Counted from the stretch's first letter, positions 12,721 through 24,504 are shown. The stretch: DNA of 64,000 nucleotides from Diphasiastrum complanatum (GCA_029204225.1 MU832200.1:1-64000), one strand, 5' to 3'. The notes: generated from the sequence alone by a model not told the origin. Translations and numbers: made by a program.

Positions 12721-13215
12721 TGTCATGCCCATGACTGGTCTCGGGTAGCGTATCCACGCTAGGGACCAGTAACCTGACAACCCGTAAGTTAATTGTGACT
12801 ATAAGGGATTTGGGGCCCTTATGTGTACATGGTGATAATTAATGGTTGTAGGCCTAAACACTTGATGGTGGATTGGTATGGGTCTATCAGTGAGTCATTG
12901 GGGAACCAGATGACATGGCCCAGATAGGCTGCAGAGGTGTCCAGTGAGGTGTCACAGTGCACTAATAGTGGTGCATGGGCCTTGGAGGGTATAAGTATAC
13001 CTATTGGGCTCTCACTAGTGTATGCTTGATAGCATGGCCGATGGTAGGATGTTGCTAGTGTGATGCCATACTCCTCTTTATGATTGATCCATAGCTTGGG
13101 GGCTAGATCCGTTCGATCTAGGTTTGGTTGGGTTGGTTTGTCCACCATCAGGTTCCCTTGTGTTGCTTGTGATTGGCATGCTTAGAATAGGATCCTTTGA
13201 TTGAGGACTTTATAT
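12721..13215 (+). repeat. Second LTR-like segment ahead of a primer binding site
   Basis: Starts TGTCATGCCCATGACTGG directly after the truncated primer-site bases of the previous LTR and runs to the good primer site at 13216. The 5' boundary is inferred from the TG start and the junction. No second copy of this sequence was found in the window. Confidence 0.4.
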
Positions 13216-13228
13216 TGGTATCAGAGCC
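13216..13228 (+). other. Primer binding site for initiator tRNA-Met
   Basis: TGGTATCAGAGCC is the usual plant LTR retrotransposon primer site. It is one or two bases from the proposed LTR end and reads in plus orientation, consistent with the chromodomain downstream at 16165. Confidence 0.8.
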
Positions 13229-13703
13229 AGGTTTCGATCCTGGGACCTGTGGGTTATGGGCCATTCTCTGAATGGTATGGATTACAGGAACGCCTATCCT
13301 GTGAAGGCAATCTGCAAATCTGTGGGTTTGGGAAGATTTGGGCAGCATCTACCAGAATGAAATCTAGTGTTTGTAAATCTGTAAAAAAATTATTGCTTAT
13401 GCATTTGGTAATACAAATGAAGGATTAAGCGAATTCAGCAACACCCTAAAGCATTTGTTACTGCAAAAACAGCAGTAGAATGGGACTTTTGCATAAAAAG
13501 TATGATTTATGCATTGCTGAACTTCTGTTTTCTACAGAAAACAGTTCTCAGGCTTTAGGAGATTGGAACAGCTGTAAAAGCGCCTACTATCATCTGTAAT
13601 CTGAAAAAATCAGCAGAGATTAGGTGTGATATGCTTCAAGCAAGAATTTCAACAGTAATGGGAATATGGTGAAGAGAAGGCGCGCCCCCATCTCTTCTGA
13701 GCC

Positions 13704-13765
<62 letters not shown>

Positions 13766-16164
13766 GTTTGGGCTGTTGTCCGCTCGCGAGGGTTTCTGGC
13801 CCGAGAAGTGGGGGGGGTAAGGTTAACTTCTTGTTAACTAAAAGATTTTTTTTGGAAGTTAAACTTTGAGATTGGTTGGTAGGGGGTGGGGGGGGAGGGT
13901 TGGTTTGAGGTTTTATGCCAAAAAAGTCTTTGTTTCAGTTTTTTTCCCATGGGCACTTCTTAGTGGTTATAGACTACAAAATTTATATGTTAGTTAGGGT
14001 TGACTCTAATGGCTTCGAAAATTGTGTACATTTGACTTGGATGCATCGACATGGTTTTTCGGCAGTGTTATGGCTTAGATACCATTTGCACAATTCATTG
14101 GTATAATTTTAATAAGCACATTATGGTCTGTAAAAACTACATTTTTTGGACATTGCTTTATTAAAAGAACTTATACCCGTAATGATTCTTAACTGAACGT
14201 GAGTTTTCGGTTAAGAAGAGCAAATGGTTATGTGTGAAGTTCCGGTGGGGAGGAACAATTTTTCCGTTTTCATGGAAATTCTCCCGACATCACCTGAAAG
14301 TGATGATCCCCCTAAATTTATAACAAGCCTACCTTGAGTAAGACTATTTTGGAACTTTATAAAATCTCTAAGTACCGAAACAACCAAATGCAAAATCATT
14401 TTAGACAATTATAGGCCATTAATTCAAAACAGCTTGGGCTTAAAAACAGAAATTTTTTCCAGTGAGTAAAGCCAGAAGTTGTTATTGACTGGATACATCG
14501 TTGGCCAAGCTACTTTAGCTTATGCAACGTCCCAGAATAAAAAAGTGAATGTCGTCGGTTTTTTGCTTTGGGTAAGGCCTCCTCGTGGTGGAGGACGCAA
14601 CCCATAGAACTGTGATTGGGCTGAATTCTTGGAGGAATTCCGTAAGGCTTTTTCACAATTGACGAATTAGATTCGCTTTAATCAACTGTTGTGGGCAACC
14701 GAGAACGGGAATCCTTGGGTTTTTTTGAAGGTGCCGTTTCTTCTTTAGAAACAGACACGGCTAAAAATGGCCCAGAAGCCTAGGATGGAAAAACTAAAAT
14801 GGAACGAAAAAGTTGTTTCTTGATGTGCTTGAAGTCGTGGGCGTACCAACACTATTTGTTGTAAGAACAAGAAAAATCCGGTTCATTCTTCCCCATTTCT
14901 AAATCTGTCACCGTGAACCTTACGGTGACCGTAAAGATTGTGAAAAGGGGCGAAAGAATGTTTGTATGAGTTGAAGTTGGAATTTTTTATAAATTCCCGA
15001 GAACTTCATATACTTGTATTATTTTTTTTAACACTTTGATCAGGAAGTGGAGGGCCTTCGTGGCGGAAGAACCTGTGGTATGAGACGCAGGCAATTCCAA
15101 AATGAAGATCTGAATCAGTTGACCATGGTATGGCCGTAAGTCTTAGTGATGCCAAATACTATCGGTCATAAAAAACGGGTGCTTTGTTGGAAATTTGAGA
15201 TATTGGTCATGACCCCTTTTTTGGATATCTCAAATTTACAAAACCGGAAACCCGATAAGCTATTTCTTTATAAAGAATATGTTGGTGAATTTCTTAACAC
15301 ATTAATTAACCCGATTTTTGTGATTTCCTGGAAGGTAATTTTGATTACCCGTTGACCTAACGATGTCACAGAAATGGTTAATGAAACTGTTTTCTAAAAT
15401 TGTTTTCTCTACTTGAATCTTCAAGAAATCCTTTTCTGATTTACGGGTTAATTCTCATGCTTGATAACCAAGAAGATCTTTGGTTTAGTCACTGTGTTGG
15501 GACATCATTGGTATTTGCTCACAATGATGCAACACTTCTTTTGGCTTTCAAGATTTTCTCGAATCTCTTCTTAGACTCTTCTCCTAGGCAAATCTCAAAT
15601 GATTTGCACCCCTTGGAAACTCGTGGCGTTTCCTGTTAAAAAGGGGGAGAAGTAGGAAGAAAAGAGAATTATCAAGGCGAAACATCGGTCAAAGATTCAA
15701 GGAGGAATCTGTCATATCGATGATGCACCTGTTTCAGAAACGATAGGATATTTAGATATTACAAAAATCCTTAATGGATTATAGTAGATATCTGGTTTGA
15801 AGATTTAAAGGGGGGAAATTTAGAAAGTACTCTTGCGGTAGAAAAGTGGCTGATTACAAGTCCGATTGATTTGTGTCAGAACTTGGAATTCTATTACAAG
15901 ATGGGAGTTTGTTGAAAATTGTTCCTTGTTGGATATAGTCAGCTTGATCTTAGTTTGGATTGAGATCCGTGGGTTGACGCAAGGACGGAAGTTCATGCTA
16001 ACAATATATTCTTTTGAGTGAATCTCCAGTTGAGATTTTTTGGATGTGAAATAGCACTCTTTGAGAAATATTCTCTCTTAGAGAATAACCAAGTTACAGG
16101 ATTCTCGGTTATGAAAGTGTTGGGTACAGATCTGGAGAGAGAGATGCAGACTCGTCATACTCTA
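13229..16164 (+). other. Probable internal region of a decayed gypsy element; little recognisable
   Basis: Lies between a primer site and a gypsy chromodomain. I could not align it to gag, protease, reverse transcriptase or integrase; open frames are short and AT-rich. It includes the CT microsatellite at 13709-13763. The assignment rests only on the two flanking landmarks. Confidence 0.35.
13709..13763. repeat. (CT)n microsatellite
   Basis: About 27 uninterrupted CT units. The small open frame across it encodes only Leu-Ser repeats and is not a gene. Confidence 0.95.
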
Positions 16165-16284
16165 TACCGGGAATATCTAGTCAAGTAGAATGATTAGCCT
16201 GTTGAGAATGCCACCTGGGAAAGAGGCAACATCCTTCGCAAGATTTTTCCAGACTTTGTCTTAGAGGACCAAGACGGTTCTTAA
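16165..16284 (+). pseudogene. Ty3/gypsy integrase C-terminal chromodomain
   Basis: The frame reads REYLVK, stop, ND, stop, PVENATWERGNIL, the chromodomain pattern YLVKW..P.E.ATWE, and ends at TAA 16282-16284. Both internal stops are TAG where the family has Trp (TGG), as expected from G-to-A change. A purine tract (GGGGGAGGGA) and an LTR start follow at once, so this is the 3' end of a chromovirus polyprotein. In active elements the chromodomain guides integration to heterochromatin. Confidence 0.8.
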
Positions 16285-16295
16285 GGGGGAGGGAG

Positions 16296-16640
16296 TGTTA
16301 CAAGCACGTAACTAGTGCCGAACCCTAGAGAACACAGGAAGTCAGATACCACAATCAGGGTTGTGTCCAGCGTACACGACCAACAGGGCATGACAGTGTG
16401 AGTAGTGTGCCCCGGTAGCCATGGTGGGCCTAACACATCCTAGGGACCCTGTCAGCAGGATAGGGCCCCACGTTGGGTCCCGACGTGCAGTCGGCCACGT
16501 CAGTGCCACGTGGCCGACACTTGGCAGTATGCATGCTACCAGGCCTCACACTGGGCTAGGAGGGGCTTGCTCCATATCAGGGAGTAGGCAAGGTTGGGTG
16601 GATCAGTTAGTGTTTGCCCTACTGTGGTGTTAGGATCTAC
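16296..16640 (+). repeat. 3' LTR of the decayed gypsy element (end uncertain)
   Basis: Starts TGTTACAAGCACGTAAC right after the polypurine tract 16285-16294. The 3' end was not found and the listed end is a guess. The first bases resemble other TGTTAC starts at 12243 and 57589. Confidence 0.5.
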
Positions 16641-17895
16641 TACATTCATGGTGCAGATTCTTGACATATTTGGTCACTTCATATAGTGGGTTTGTTCTTT
16701 GTTGCTCATGTTTGGTTTACTAGTAACAACAAACTTCGTGTTGGTTAACCATTTCTTTTGCAAAGTTGGTGGTCCATGGTCCAATGTTCATATTGATCCT
16801 TTCATGTGACCTCTTTGTGTAGCTCTTCCCCAGCTTTTCTAGTTGGTATGGTAAGTTGTTGCTTAGTTCCTTTGTAAAACAGCAATCTTTATTCACATCA
16901 ATGATTTTCTCCTTGCAATTATTCACATCACCAAATTTCTCCTTGCTGTTGCATTTTTTCTACCGAGTTGGATTTCCAATGCTCCCATTGATTCCTATTG
17001 AGGATCTATATGGTGGTATGAGCATTCTTGTTCTCATAGTGGAGGCATGGTGGTCTATTTACCTTCTCAGTCCAATTCATAGTCTCTCTAAGCAATATCA
17101 AGTCGCACGCATTTGTACATATGAAACCAAATTGAACACAATAAAAAAAAGAGGATGGAGCTTTCCTATCGTTTTTGATTTGTTGCCAAACTAACAATAA
17201 ATACAACATTGACTCTTTCTAGATTCTACATAACCAATAATCAAAGAGGCCTTTGTCAGGCCCAAAATGTTTTTACTGGTCATCTTCTTCCACCAGCTAA
17301 CCGCGATGAAATTTAAATGCAAATTCCTTTCTTCTTATTCCTTGCTTACCACATTGTGACAGGTCTTATGAGCAATTATTACTAGCAAAAAAATGATGGC
17401 TCATCAACATTAAACAATCCACATTATTCTCTGCCCTGTCAGGATCCACATTACTTGGCTACCACAGTCCCTGCTCAACCCTCCATGGCATGCTTCCTTA
17501 TAAAATCTACCTCGAGTTATTGAATGAGCAGAAATGGCTACACCAAGTTCCAAAGCCGTTTGTTACACCCAATTTGCAACTACACTAGTTCGCGTCCCTT
17601 CTCTTTGTTTCGCAATTTCACTTATCAATCATGCCTTTATAGACTTGAAGATCAGAGAACACAACATTCAACATAAGGGAGATAAGATACATTGCTTGTA
17701 TTAGTTGATAGCATAGTACAAAGTGAGAGAGATGTCACATGAGAAAGAAAGAAAGGAAGAAAAAAAGGGTTATTAATGTCTTGAAATACCAAAAGGAACA
17801 TAAGACTAAAGTTATGTCTCTAGTGTGTGTTGACCAATAGGGAGTATAAAAACGTCTCCAATAAACCTATGTGAAAACCTACGTATGCATAATCA
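16641..17895. other. No feature recognised
   Basis: AT-rich sequence with short open frames only. I see no transposon domain, terminal repeat or convincing exon. Confidence 0.4.
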
Positions 17896-18320
17896 TCAAC
17901 TATAGGCTAAAGTTAAATTAGTCATTTTTGTGTATCCACTACACTCTGACCATCCAACCTGCATAGCTGTAGATTCTCCAGCTCGAGTGATGTAAGCAGG
18001 CCAGTATCCATCGCATCGCTTTTTTGGTTTTTCGCCAGGATGCACTGGAATAATCTGTCATGACGCCACAAAGATTCACAAAAAAAAAACAACAAAGACA
18101 AGCTTAAAGTTGGAAGCCTATTTAAAAAGGAGAGAGCATAAAAGTGTGATGACATCATCCAGACTATGGGCTCGTAACTATTACAGTAGAAGCTTTTGAA
18201 GCTAAAATGTATACCTGAATTTTTGACGAAACATCATCAAGTATATCCCTTGAGAAGATTCGCACTTTGCCTTGGACCTCTGGAATGAAGAGCTCATTTC
18301 GTTTAGTGATATTAAAAAAT
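17896..18320 (-). CDS. Two candidate terminal exons of an unidentified gene
   Basis: Exon 18215-18320 (AG acceptor, donor CAG|GTATAC) and exon 17896-18054 (acceptor GACAG, ending TGA) are both in phase 0 at the shared junction. Residues include ELFIPEVQGKVRIFSRD in the first and VHPGEKPKKRCDGYWPAY in the second, which read like ordinary globular protein. I do not recognise the family. A second frame of the last exon (17922-18158, ending DTQK) is also open. An earlier possible exon lies at about 18420-18480 (WEGPYTPRAKFML), but its donor does not give the right phase. This could be a decayed gene fragment. Confidence 0.4.
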
Positions 18321-18720
18321 CTGCACACAGAACATGACAAATGATGGAAGTAAATGCAAATAAAAATGCACAAAGTCTAAATCCAAGACCAAAAGTCTAA
18401 TAAACTTGCTTGCAAAGCATAAATTTGGCTCGAGGAGTATATGGACCCTCCCAGATTAGATTTTGAAAGATAGAAAAGAACGTCTGAAACATAAGAACAA
18501 ATTCTGAAGGGGCAGAAGCCGCTGTCAATGACGGTAAGGAGCCCGGGTAAGGAGCCCGTCAGAATTAAATGGATACCCAAGATTCTTGGCAAAAAACTTA
18601 AATGACCCTTTTGGGAAATATGTGCAGCATGTTGCTCTACAACAAAATCACCTATATAAAATAATAACCATTGAGATAGATTTGTACCAAAGCTTGACCT
18701 CATAGATTTGTAATAAAGCT

Positions 18721-19369
18721 AGAGTTATAGTGCACCCATAGCCCAAGGGAAACACTCCTGGGCAGCTGATCAAACAAAGAACTGTCCACACTATTTATGA
18801 AGGTCCGACTTCAATCACACATACATTGATTGTTCTTCAGCATAATCACAATGCACAGCAATCATTCATCGAGAGAGAAACTCCACGAGTGTCTTAGAGA
18901 TGAGTCCAATACATAGAGGAGCGTGTTCGCTTGTAACTAACCTTTAACATAAAGAGTCTAAACTTCACAGTAGATAGCAGTCAAAGTGGTTGCTCATGAT
19001 CTATAAGAGCTTAATGAATCAACCAATGAGGAATTAGACGCAAAGGGCAATATAAGTGGTTAGAGATACAAGAGAAAAAATTGTAGACGGTTATCAATGC
19101 TAGAACAGACTTGGCGTATCAACAAAGGAGGGTGGTTAAACTCAAGCAAAGAGGCAAGAAAAATTGGGACACTAATGATAGATCATCAAAAGAGATGCAA
19201 AGATGCAAAGATGGAATAACGATCAAAAAGGATATGGTACGATTGTCAAGTTCATCTCTTTAAAAAAAACATGATAGCATCCTAGTAGCAATTAATTCAT
19301 GTATGCTATAGTAAGTTTCAAAAGCATAGTGTTTGAGACACACAAGAAATTATGCCTTATACTTTCCAC
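18721..19369. other. No feature recognised
   Basis: AT-rich, no long open frame, no terminal repeat seen. Confidence 0.4.
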
Positions 19370-19530
19370 GCTAAGGAAGCGGGCGGTGGACACGGATGTG
19401 CGTCCGGACGCGTTAGGGGCGCGTCCGCATCCGGTTTTTTTTTTTTTTAAATTTTTAAAAAAAATTAGACTAAAAGAAATTTTTAAAAAATAATATGAAG
19501 CCAGGGGTGCGTCCGGCGGTACGGACATGT
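19370..19530. repeat. Short GC-ended element with GTGCGTCCGG inverted motifs
   Basis: GC-rich ends carrying GTGCGTCCGG and related CGGACGC motifs flank an A/T core, a layout like a short fold-back or MITE-type element. It abuts the copia fragment that begins near 19550. No target duplication was identified. Confidence 0.3.
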
Positions 19531-19565
19531 TCGTTTCCTCCAATCCTGGAATGCAACACTGGTAG

Positions 19566-20105
19566 ATGGCGAATCAAATCCTGCAGTATCTGAAGGGCAC
19601 CTACAATTTTGGGTTGATCTACAAAAGCAAGCATGATTTTTTCCTACAACACTACAGCGATGCAAGTTGGGCTAGCTGCAAGGATGACAACAAATCAATA
19701 ACTGGTGGATGTTCAATACTTTGCGAAGCTGCGATCAGCTGGACCTGCATGAAGCAGACACTGGTAGCTCAGTCTAGGTGCGAAGCAGAATATGTAGCAG
19801 CTGCAAAGGTGGCGAATGAGGTAATATGGTTGAAGATGATGTTGGAAGGGATTGGTATATCGCATCAAGAGCCCTCCATCATGAAAATGGATTCACAGAG
19901 TGATATTTACTTAGCTCAAAATCCAATGTTTCATTCGAAAACTAAGCATATACCTCTGAAGTATCATCACATTCGAGATTTGATCTCGAAAGGAGAACTT
20001 GGTGTCGAATTCGTGAAATCCGAACACATGATCGCAGATCTCTTGACCAAACCATTAGACAAGCCACTGTTTAGAAAACATAGAAGATCAATCGGAATCG
20101 GATGA
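19566..20105 (+). pseudogene. Ty1/copia RNase H and polyprotein C-terminus
   Basis: The 179-residue open frame carries the copia RNase H signature: QYLKGTYNFGL at the start, YSDASWASCKDD, KSITGGC, SRCEAEYVAAA, then the C-terminal HSKTKHIPLKYHHIRDL and ADLLTKPL. It ends at 20103-20105 and is followed by a purine tract (about 20123). The upstream reverse transcriptase is missing, so it is a 5'-truncated remnant, although this part has no stop. RNase H removes the RNA strand after minus-strand DNA synthesis. Confidence 0.85.
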
Positions 20106-21472
20106 AAAAGGCTATATCGTTCAAGAGGAAGTATTGGAAATGGTGAACTCAACCAACCTTTTTCGACACATTCCCCGAACATCCGATAGTTCGAGACACA
20201 TCATCGACGCCTACAGTTGGACACAATGACACATTCACATGACCATCGAACAGTTGAATAGTTACCTAACTATCGAATGTCTACAAGCACTAAAATAAAC
20301 TATCGAGCAACAAACTGTCGAGTGATTTGAATTATCGAATTCGAAACCTGACAGTCGTGAGATCCCAAAATGTCACGATCTGTTGTACTTATGCAACTCA
20401 AAGTATTTATGCAACTTATACTTTCCAGACAGAGCACTTACACAAACGCCACTTTGCATTACTCTTAACATTAAATTTTTGGTTAGATAACGACGTCAGA
20501 TATAAGACAAATTGCTAGCAATAACAATAATATATAAAATTTGTGAAGAGGTATGATAGCAGAATTGGGGCAAACTAGCTTACATCACTAGGCGAGTTCA
20601 TGTTGAGCTGCAAAATAGCACATTTCTATCACTTATGATAGACAACGATAGATTTTCAAAGGACTGATTCACATCAAGCTTACTAGCTCATATGTAGTAA
20701 GCAACTTGCTAGGAGCTTGTCTAAGGTTTAACAATGAAGCTCTTATATTTGTACATGTGAGACAATTCTTACACACCCATCATTCGAGAAGACTAATGTG
20801 CATTTTCTACCACAAGCAGTATCTAATTCGATACAACAATACCAAGTTCCAACATAAGTTTTTAAGAGTCAAGTGCACAGGACCAATGTCAGCAGCTTGG
20901 ACACAGACTATTACGGCCTACTTTACGAATCAACATTGTGGGACAGATGTTCTCTATTCTAAAAGATTTTTTTTTTTTATTCTATTTGTGAATTTGGCAT
21001 TCTTTGTTTCCCAACGAGTTCATAGCACTTTGCAACTCCTCAATCAAGTGTTCCTACCTTAAGATTTTGAGCATTTTTTTTTAGTCCTTTTCACTTTTGT
21101 TAGTTTCGTCACTTTTGCACTTTTTTGGGTCATTCGTCTTTTACCCGTTTCCACTTTCTTCTTCAATGTTTGGTTCGATATTCTTTATACATTAAGCATA
21201 GTTAGGGTGGCAACCGAAACGCATACCTGTATTTTTTTTTTTTTTTTTTTTTTTGCAATATGGAATTCTAATTGCAGGAAATTTTATGCAAGATCTAATG
21301 GTAATTTTTTGAAAAAAATTTAGACACTAAAGAGACCATATTTTTGTCAGGTCTGTATCTTCCCAATTTTGGTTGGATATTGTGCTGATTTATTTTGCTA
21401 AATATCTTGCAAATTTTTTTAAAACTTACATTTTTTTGCTTTTTACAATTAAAATAGTATATAGAAATCATA
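20106..21472. other. Probable 3' LTR remnant then unassigned AT-rich DNA
   Basis: The few hundred bases after the copia stop probably include its 3' LTR, but no partner LTR exists here to define it. Poly-T tracts occur at 20967 and 21231-21254. Confidence 0.35.
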
Positions 21473-21602
21473 GTGGCACGTGGTACGCCATTATGGTGGT
21501 GGTACCGCCATTATGGTGCCGCCCAAAAATCCACGGTACCAGGGCGGCACCATTTTTTTATTTTTTATTTTTAAAAAATTAAATTTTTTTTTAAAAAAAA
21601 TT

Positions 21603-22087
21603 AGTGGGCAATATGGGTATCAGCTTGAAGCTCTTGACGAGAGCAGTGCATTTATGCAGGTTGCCGGTGCTTTTAGCTTCAAAATGTGTTAGACAACTAA
21701 ATAATGCACCTCTCAGTTTAGTAGTCACTAGTTAACCGTGAGCTCAGATCTGTAAGGCCCCCGTTATGAGGAGAAGCCATTACTGAGCACGGTTGTTAGT
21801 ATAGGGGGGGTCACCTATGAGACCATGACGGTTATGAGATGGCTAGATTATAGTTTCTATATAGCAACAAGTCTTGGGGGGTTCGGGGGGCGGTAGCCCT
21901 CCGAGAAACAGGGGGTCCGGGGGGCGGTAGCCCCCCGGCAGGGGGTTTGGGGGGCTGAGCGAAAACACACTTTTTGGTGTTTTGCATCCCCTTGGTCCTT
22001 TGGCTGTTCGCTCTCGTCAGAACCGGCAACCTGTATAAATGCACTGCTCTCGTCAACAGCTTCAAGCTGATACCCATATTGCCCACT
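21603..22087. mobile_element. Fold-back (inverted repeat) element
   Basis: Arms of about 70 bp at 21603-21673 and 22015-22087 are near-perfect reverse complements and begin AGTGGGCAATATGGGTATCA. The centre contains the G-rich repeats at 21866-21962. The arm sequence recurs at 41212 (plus) and at about 42376 (minus), so it is a mobile module. No clear target duplication was seen. Open frames across the arms are probably incidental. Confidence 0.65.
21866..21962. repeat. G-rich direct repeats with GCGGTAGCCC hairpins
   Basis: Three units of the type GGGGG-T-C-GGGGGGCGGTAGCCC, each able to pair its G-run with the following C-run. They sit inside the fold-back element. Confidence 0.7.
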
Positions 22088-22146
22088 TGATTTTATTTTA
22101 TTTTTTTTAAATTAAAAAAAATATTAAAAAAAAATATTATATATTA

Positions 22147-22217
22147 TGGTACCGCGGATCAGTATGGATCCGCGGTACCGGGATCCGCGGATCCTGGTAC
22201 CGCTGGATCTATGATAG
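22147..22217. repeat. GGTACC/GGATCC palindromic module, copy 2
   Basis: Nearly identical to 4070-4155 but lacking one internal unit. Related GGTACCGCC/GGCGGTACC palindromes also occur at 21480-21560 and 22258-22280, so the segment 21476-22280 is framed by them. Confidence 0.65.
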
Positions 22218-22279
22218 AAATATATATATACGATATATATATATATCATAGAATCCCACGGTACCGCCATTATGGTACC

Positions 22280-23608
22280 GCCTCCTCTCTGGATCCTGCG
22301 CAGCCGGGTGACCAAACATGCCCATGCCGAAACAAAATGCAGCTAGCTCCTCCATGGGTCTGATAGGATCCAAACCAATGCGTGGGCCCACCCTGTGTCC
22401 CTGTCTGCGATCTGTGTTGGAGAGAGGAAGAGGGGATGCAGCATGTGTGCAACGTTGTGGATACTCCTGTGAAATTAGTTCCACCGCGTCTCCCCAGATA
22501 CCCCTGAGCTCGGTCATCCTGCACATTATACTGGGGGTGGAAGAAAGTACAACGAGATAGCAGCAAAATACAGAAAAATGTAACATCAACCGACAAACAA
22601 ACTATCAATCAATGAAAAAGATAAAGAGCAATTACATTATTATATTGCTTACCTCTTCGGCTACAAGATGGGCAGTTGCAAGAACTGTCCAATCCGATCC
22701 ATGAGCTCGTACACCAATCCAAGTGTGGACCCCTCGCTGTCAGCCATGCGGAGCACAATGTAAAGTGGACGCAGGAGGGATGACAATGTCTGCGCATCCC
22801 TCCGGAACTGGTCACCCCTCACCGTGGACGAAAAGTGCTCCCCATCCTGGGTGTGCTGAAACGTACTGGCACGCCAAAGATCGTTGGCAACCATCTGCAG
22901 AAGCTGTGCCCTACACTTGATAAGATGGTCGATGACCACCAAGTCAAAAGCAAAGCGTGTGGGGGCTGGCTTCCGAAGGTCCAACTGGCTGAACACCCAG
23001 AACATGGCAAGAACACGCCTCTTCCTGGTGACAAAAGTCACCAGGAAGAGGGCCTCAGGGATGATGGCTCTAACCCAAGGAAGTGCACCTATATCCCCCA
23101 TGAGAAGGTCAATGTCGTGCACTGCACAGGGGGTATGGACGATGTGGGGGAACTCGGCCTCTAGGAGGACACCCATCTGAACCAGTTGGTGGCATTATCC
23201 GTCACCACCATAACGACATGTTGGGGGCCTATGGACAGGATGGCAGACCTAATGACATCGAACATGAACTCGACAGAGATGACTCTCCCCCCCCACTGCA
23301 ATCCACGGCCCTCAAAAACTGTGCTCATGCAGCTGGAGACCAAAATGTTGAGGATCGGCCTCCTCTTGACGTCAGTCCAGCCATCGGACATAATGCCACA
23401 ACCGTATGTGGCCCAATGGCGCCTGAGAGACTCCATCTCTCTAGACAAGGACTCTACCCTATCTCTCAGCATGTGTGCGGAAAACCTCTGAACTAGGGAC
23501 TCTCCAGCTAGGGCTAACAGACTGTGCAAGGCAGAAGGCCCTTTTAAAGGGCTCAGAGTCAGTGATGGCAAATGGAAGGTTCAGCTCATAAATCAAACTG
23601 GCCACAGC
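22280..23608 (-). pseudogene. hAT DUF659 transposase fragment, copy 2
   Basis: Matches 1512-2851 of copy 1 on the minus strand, including the intron between the DUF659 exon and the dimerisation exon, so it was copied as DNA. DUF659 is split by frameshifts into 23161-23571 (MSDGWTDVKRRPILNIL) and 22661-23176 (HTPCAVHDIDLLMGDIG, ending before a GT donor near 22651). Unlike copy 1, the stretch 22661-22860 is in one frame. The BED finger, the N-terminal linker and the last exons are missing. At 22280 the dimerisation exon is joined directly to GGTACC palindromes, implying internal deletion or rearrangement. Confidence 0.8.
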
Positions 23609-24089
23609 ATAGCATCGAACATATGCCCGTTGGTGATGTTGGTTTTAGGAGTAATTTAGGAGAGATTGTCACCCCTGATCATGTTCGTAGAGATCCCACT
23701 GCAGGACGCCGGAGTTAGAGTCTAGATCAGAGAGGAGGAACAGATTAGAGCGAATGAGAAGAACAAAGAGGAGGCTTCTTTCTCATGAGTTGGAGCAAGT
23801 GCATGATGTGGTTAGTAGGGATGGAATTGATTTCATCACATTTGAAAGAGTTGCCGATGACACACATACTGTGTAGATGTTGGTACATTAGTAGGGGAGT
23901 TGGATTTATATGGGGATGTCCAGTTGAGTACATTCAGAACAGGGTCCATCACACATGTCGGTTCTTCGACAAGAGGTCTACAAGCAGGTGCGGGGATTTG
24001 TTTGACGTATTTGGATGCGGCTGCGACTTCGTCTAACCGATTGGATCCGATGGCCAATGTTGAGAATTTTGAGATGGTTTGTACGCCGG
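23609..24089. other. Unassigned, between hAT fragment and solo LTR
   Basis: Contains an Arg-rich reading (about 23740-23800) and a frame with MDLYGDVQLSTF (about 23900), but nothing I can assign. The join at 23608 is abrupt. Confidence 0.35.
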
Positions 24090-24504
24090 AGTTATGGGCT
24101 CGGCTCATTTTTACATTCGCCATGTCCATTTACATTTACTTTACTTTACGAATAAGCAAGCCTTGGGCCCATTTTTATTCATTAGTGACACTTAGACTAT
24201 ATGGTTGGCCTTGGGCCTTATTATTCATTATTTGGACATTTGGACATATTACTGAAGAGTGGGGGCCTTCTTGGAGGCCGCACTATTATCCCTCCCAACT
24301 GGGCCCTTACCACTAGAAGCTTCCTTTTAGGGCTTCCTTTAGGCTATAAGTAGGGAATCTGTGTCATTTGTTACTCAGCTGATGATATTGATCTCTCTCT
24401 TTAGTCTCCTTAATCTCTCTCTTTCCTGCTTTCTAGGGTTAAGTCTCGCTTATGTGATGCTTTCATAGCTTAGCTCTAGATCAGTTGTGGTTGCATTCGT
24501 AACT
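24090..24504 (+). repeat. Solo LTR of the AGTTATGG family
   Basis: About 415 bp, starting AGTTATGGGCTCGG and ending CATTCGTAACT, homologous to the LTRs at 30284, 32156, 36648 and 39302. No internal element sequence adjoins it, so it is a solo LTR or a fragment. Flanking pentamers (GCCGG and ACCAA) do not match, which suggests recombination between elements or later change. Confidence 0.8.

Noticed and set aside
13216-13228. A tRNA-Met gene
   Set aside because: Only the 3'-end complement is present here, at 32599 and at 55233; these are LTR primer sites, not tRNA genes.
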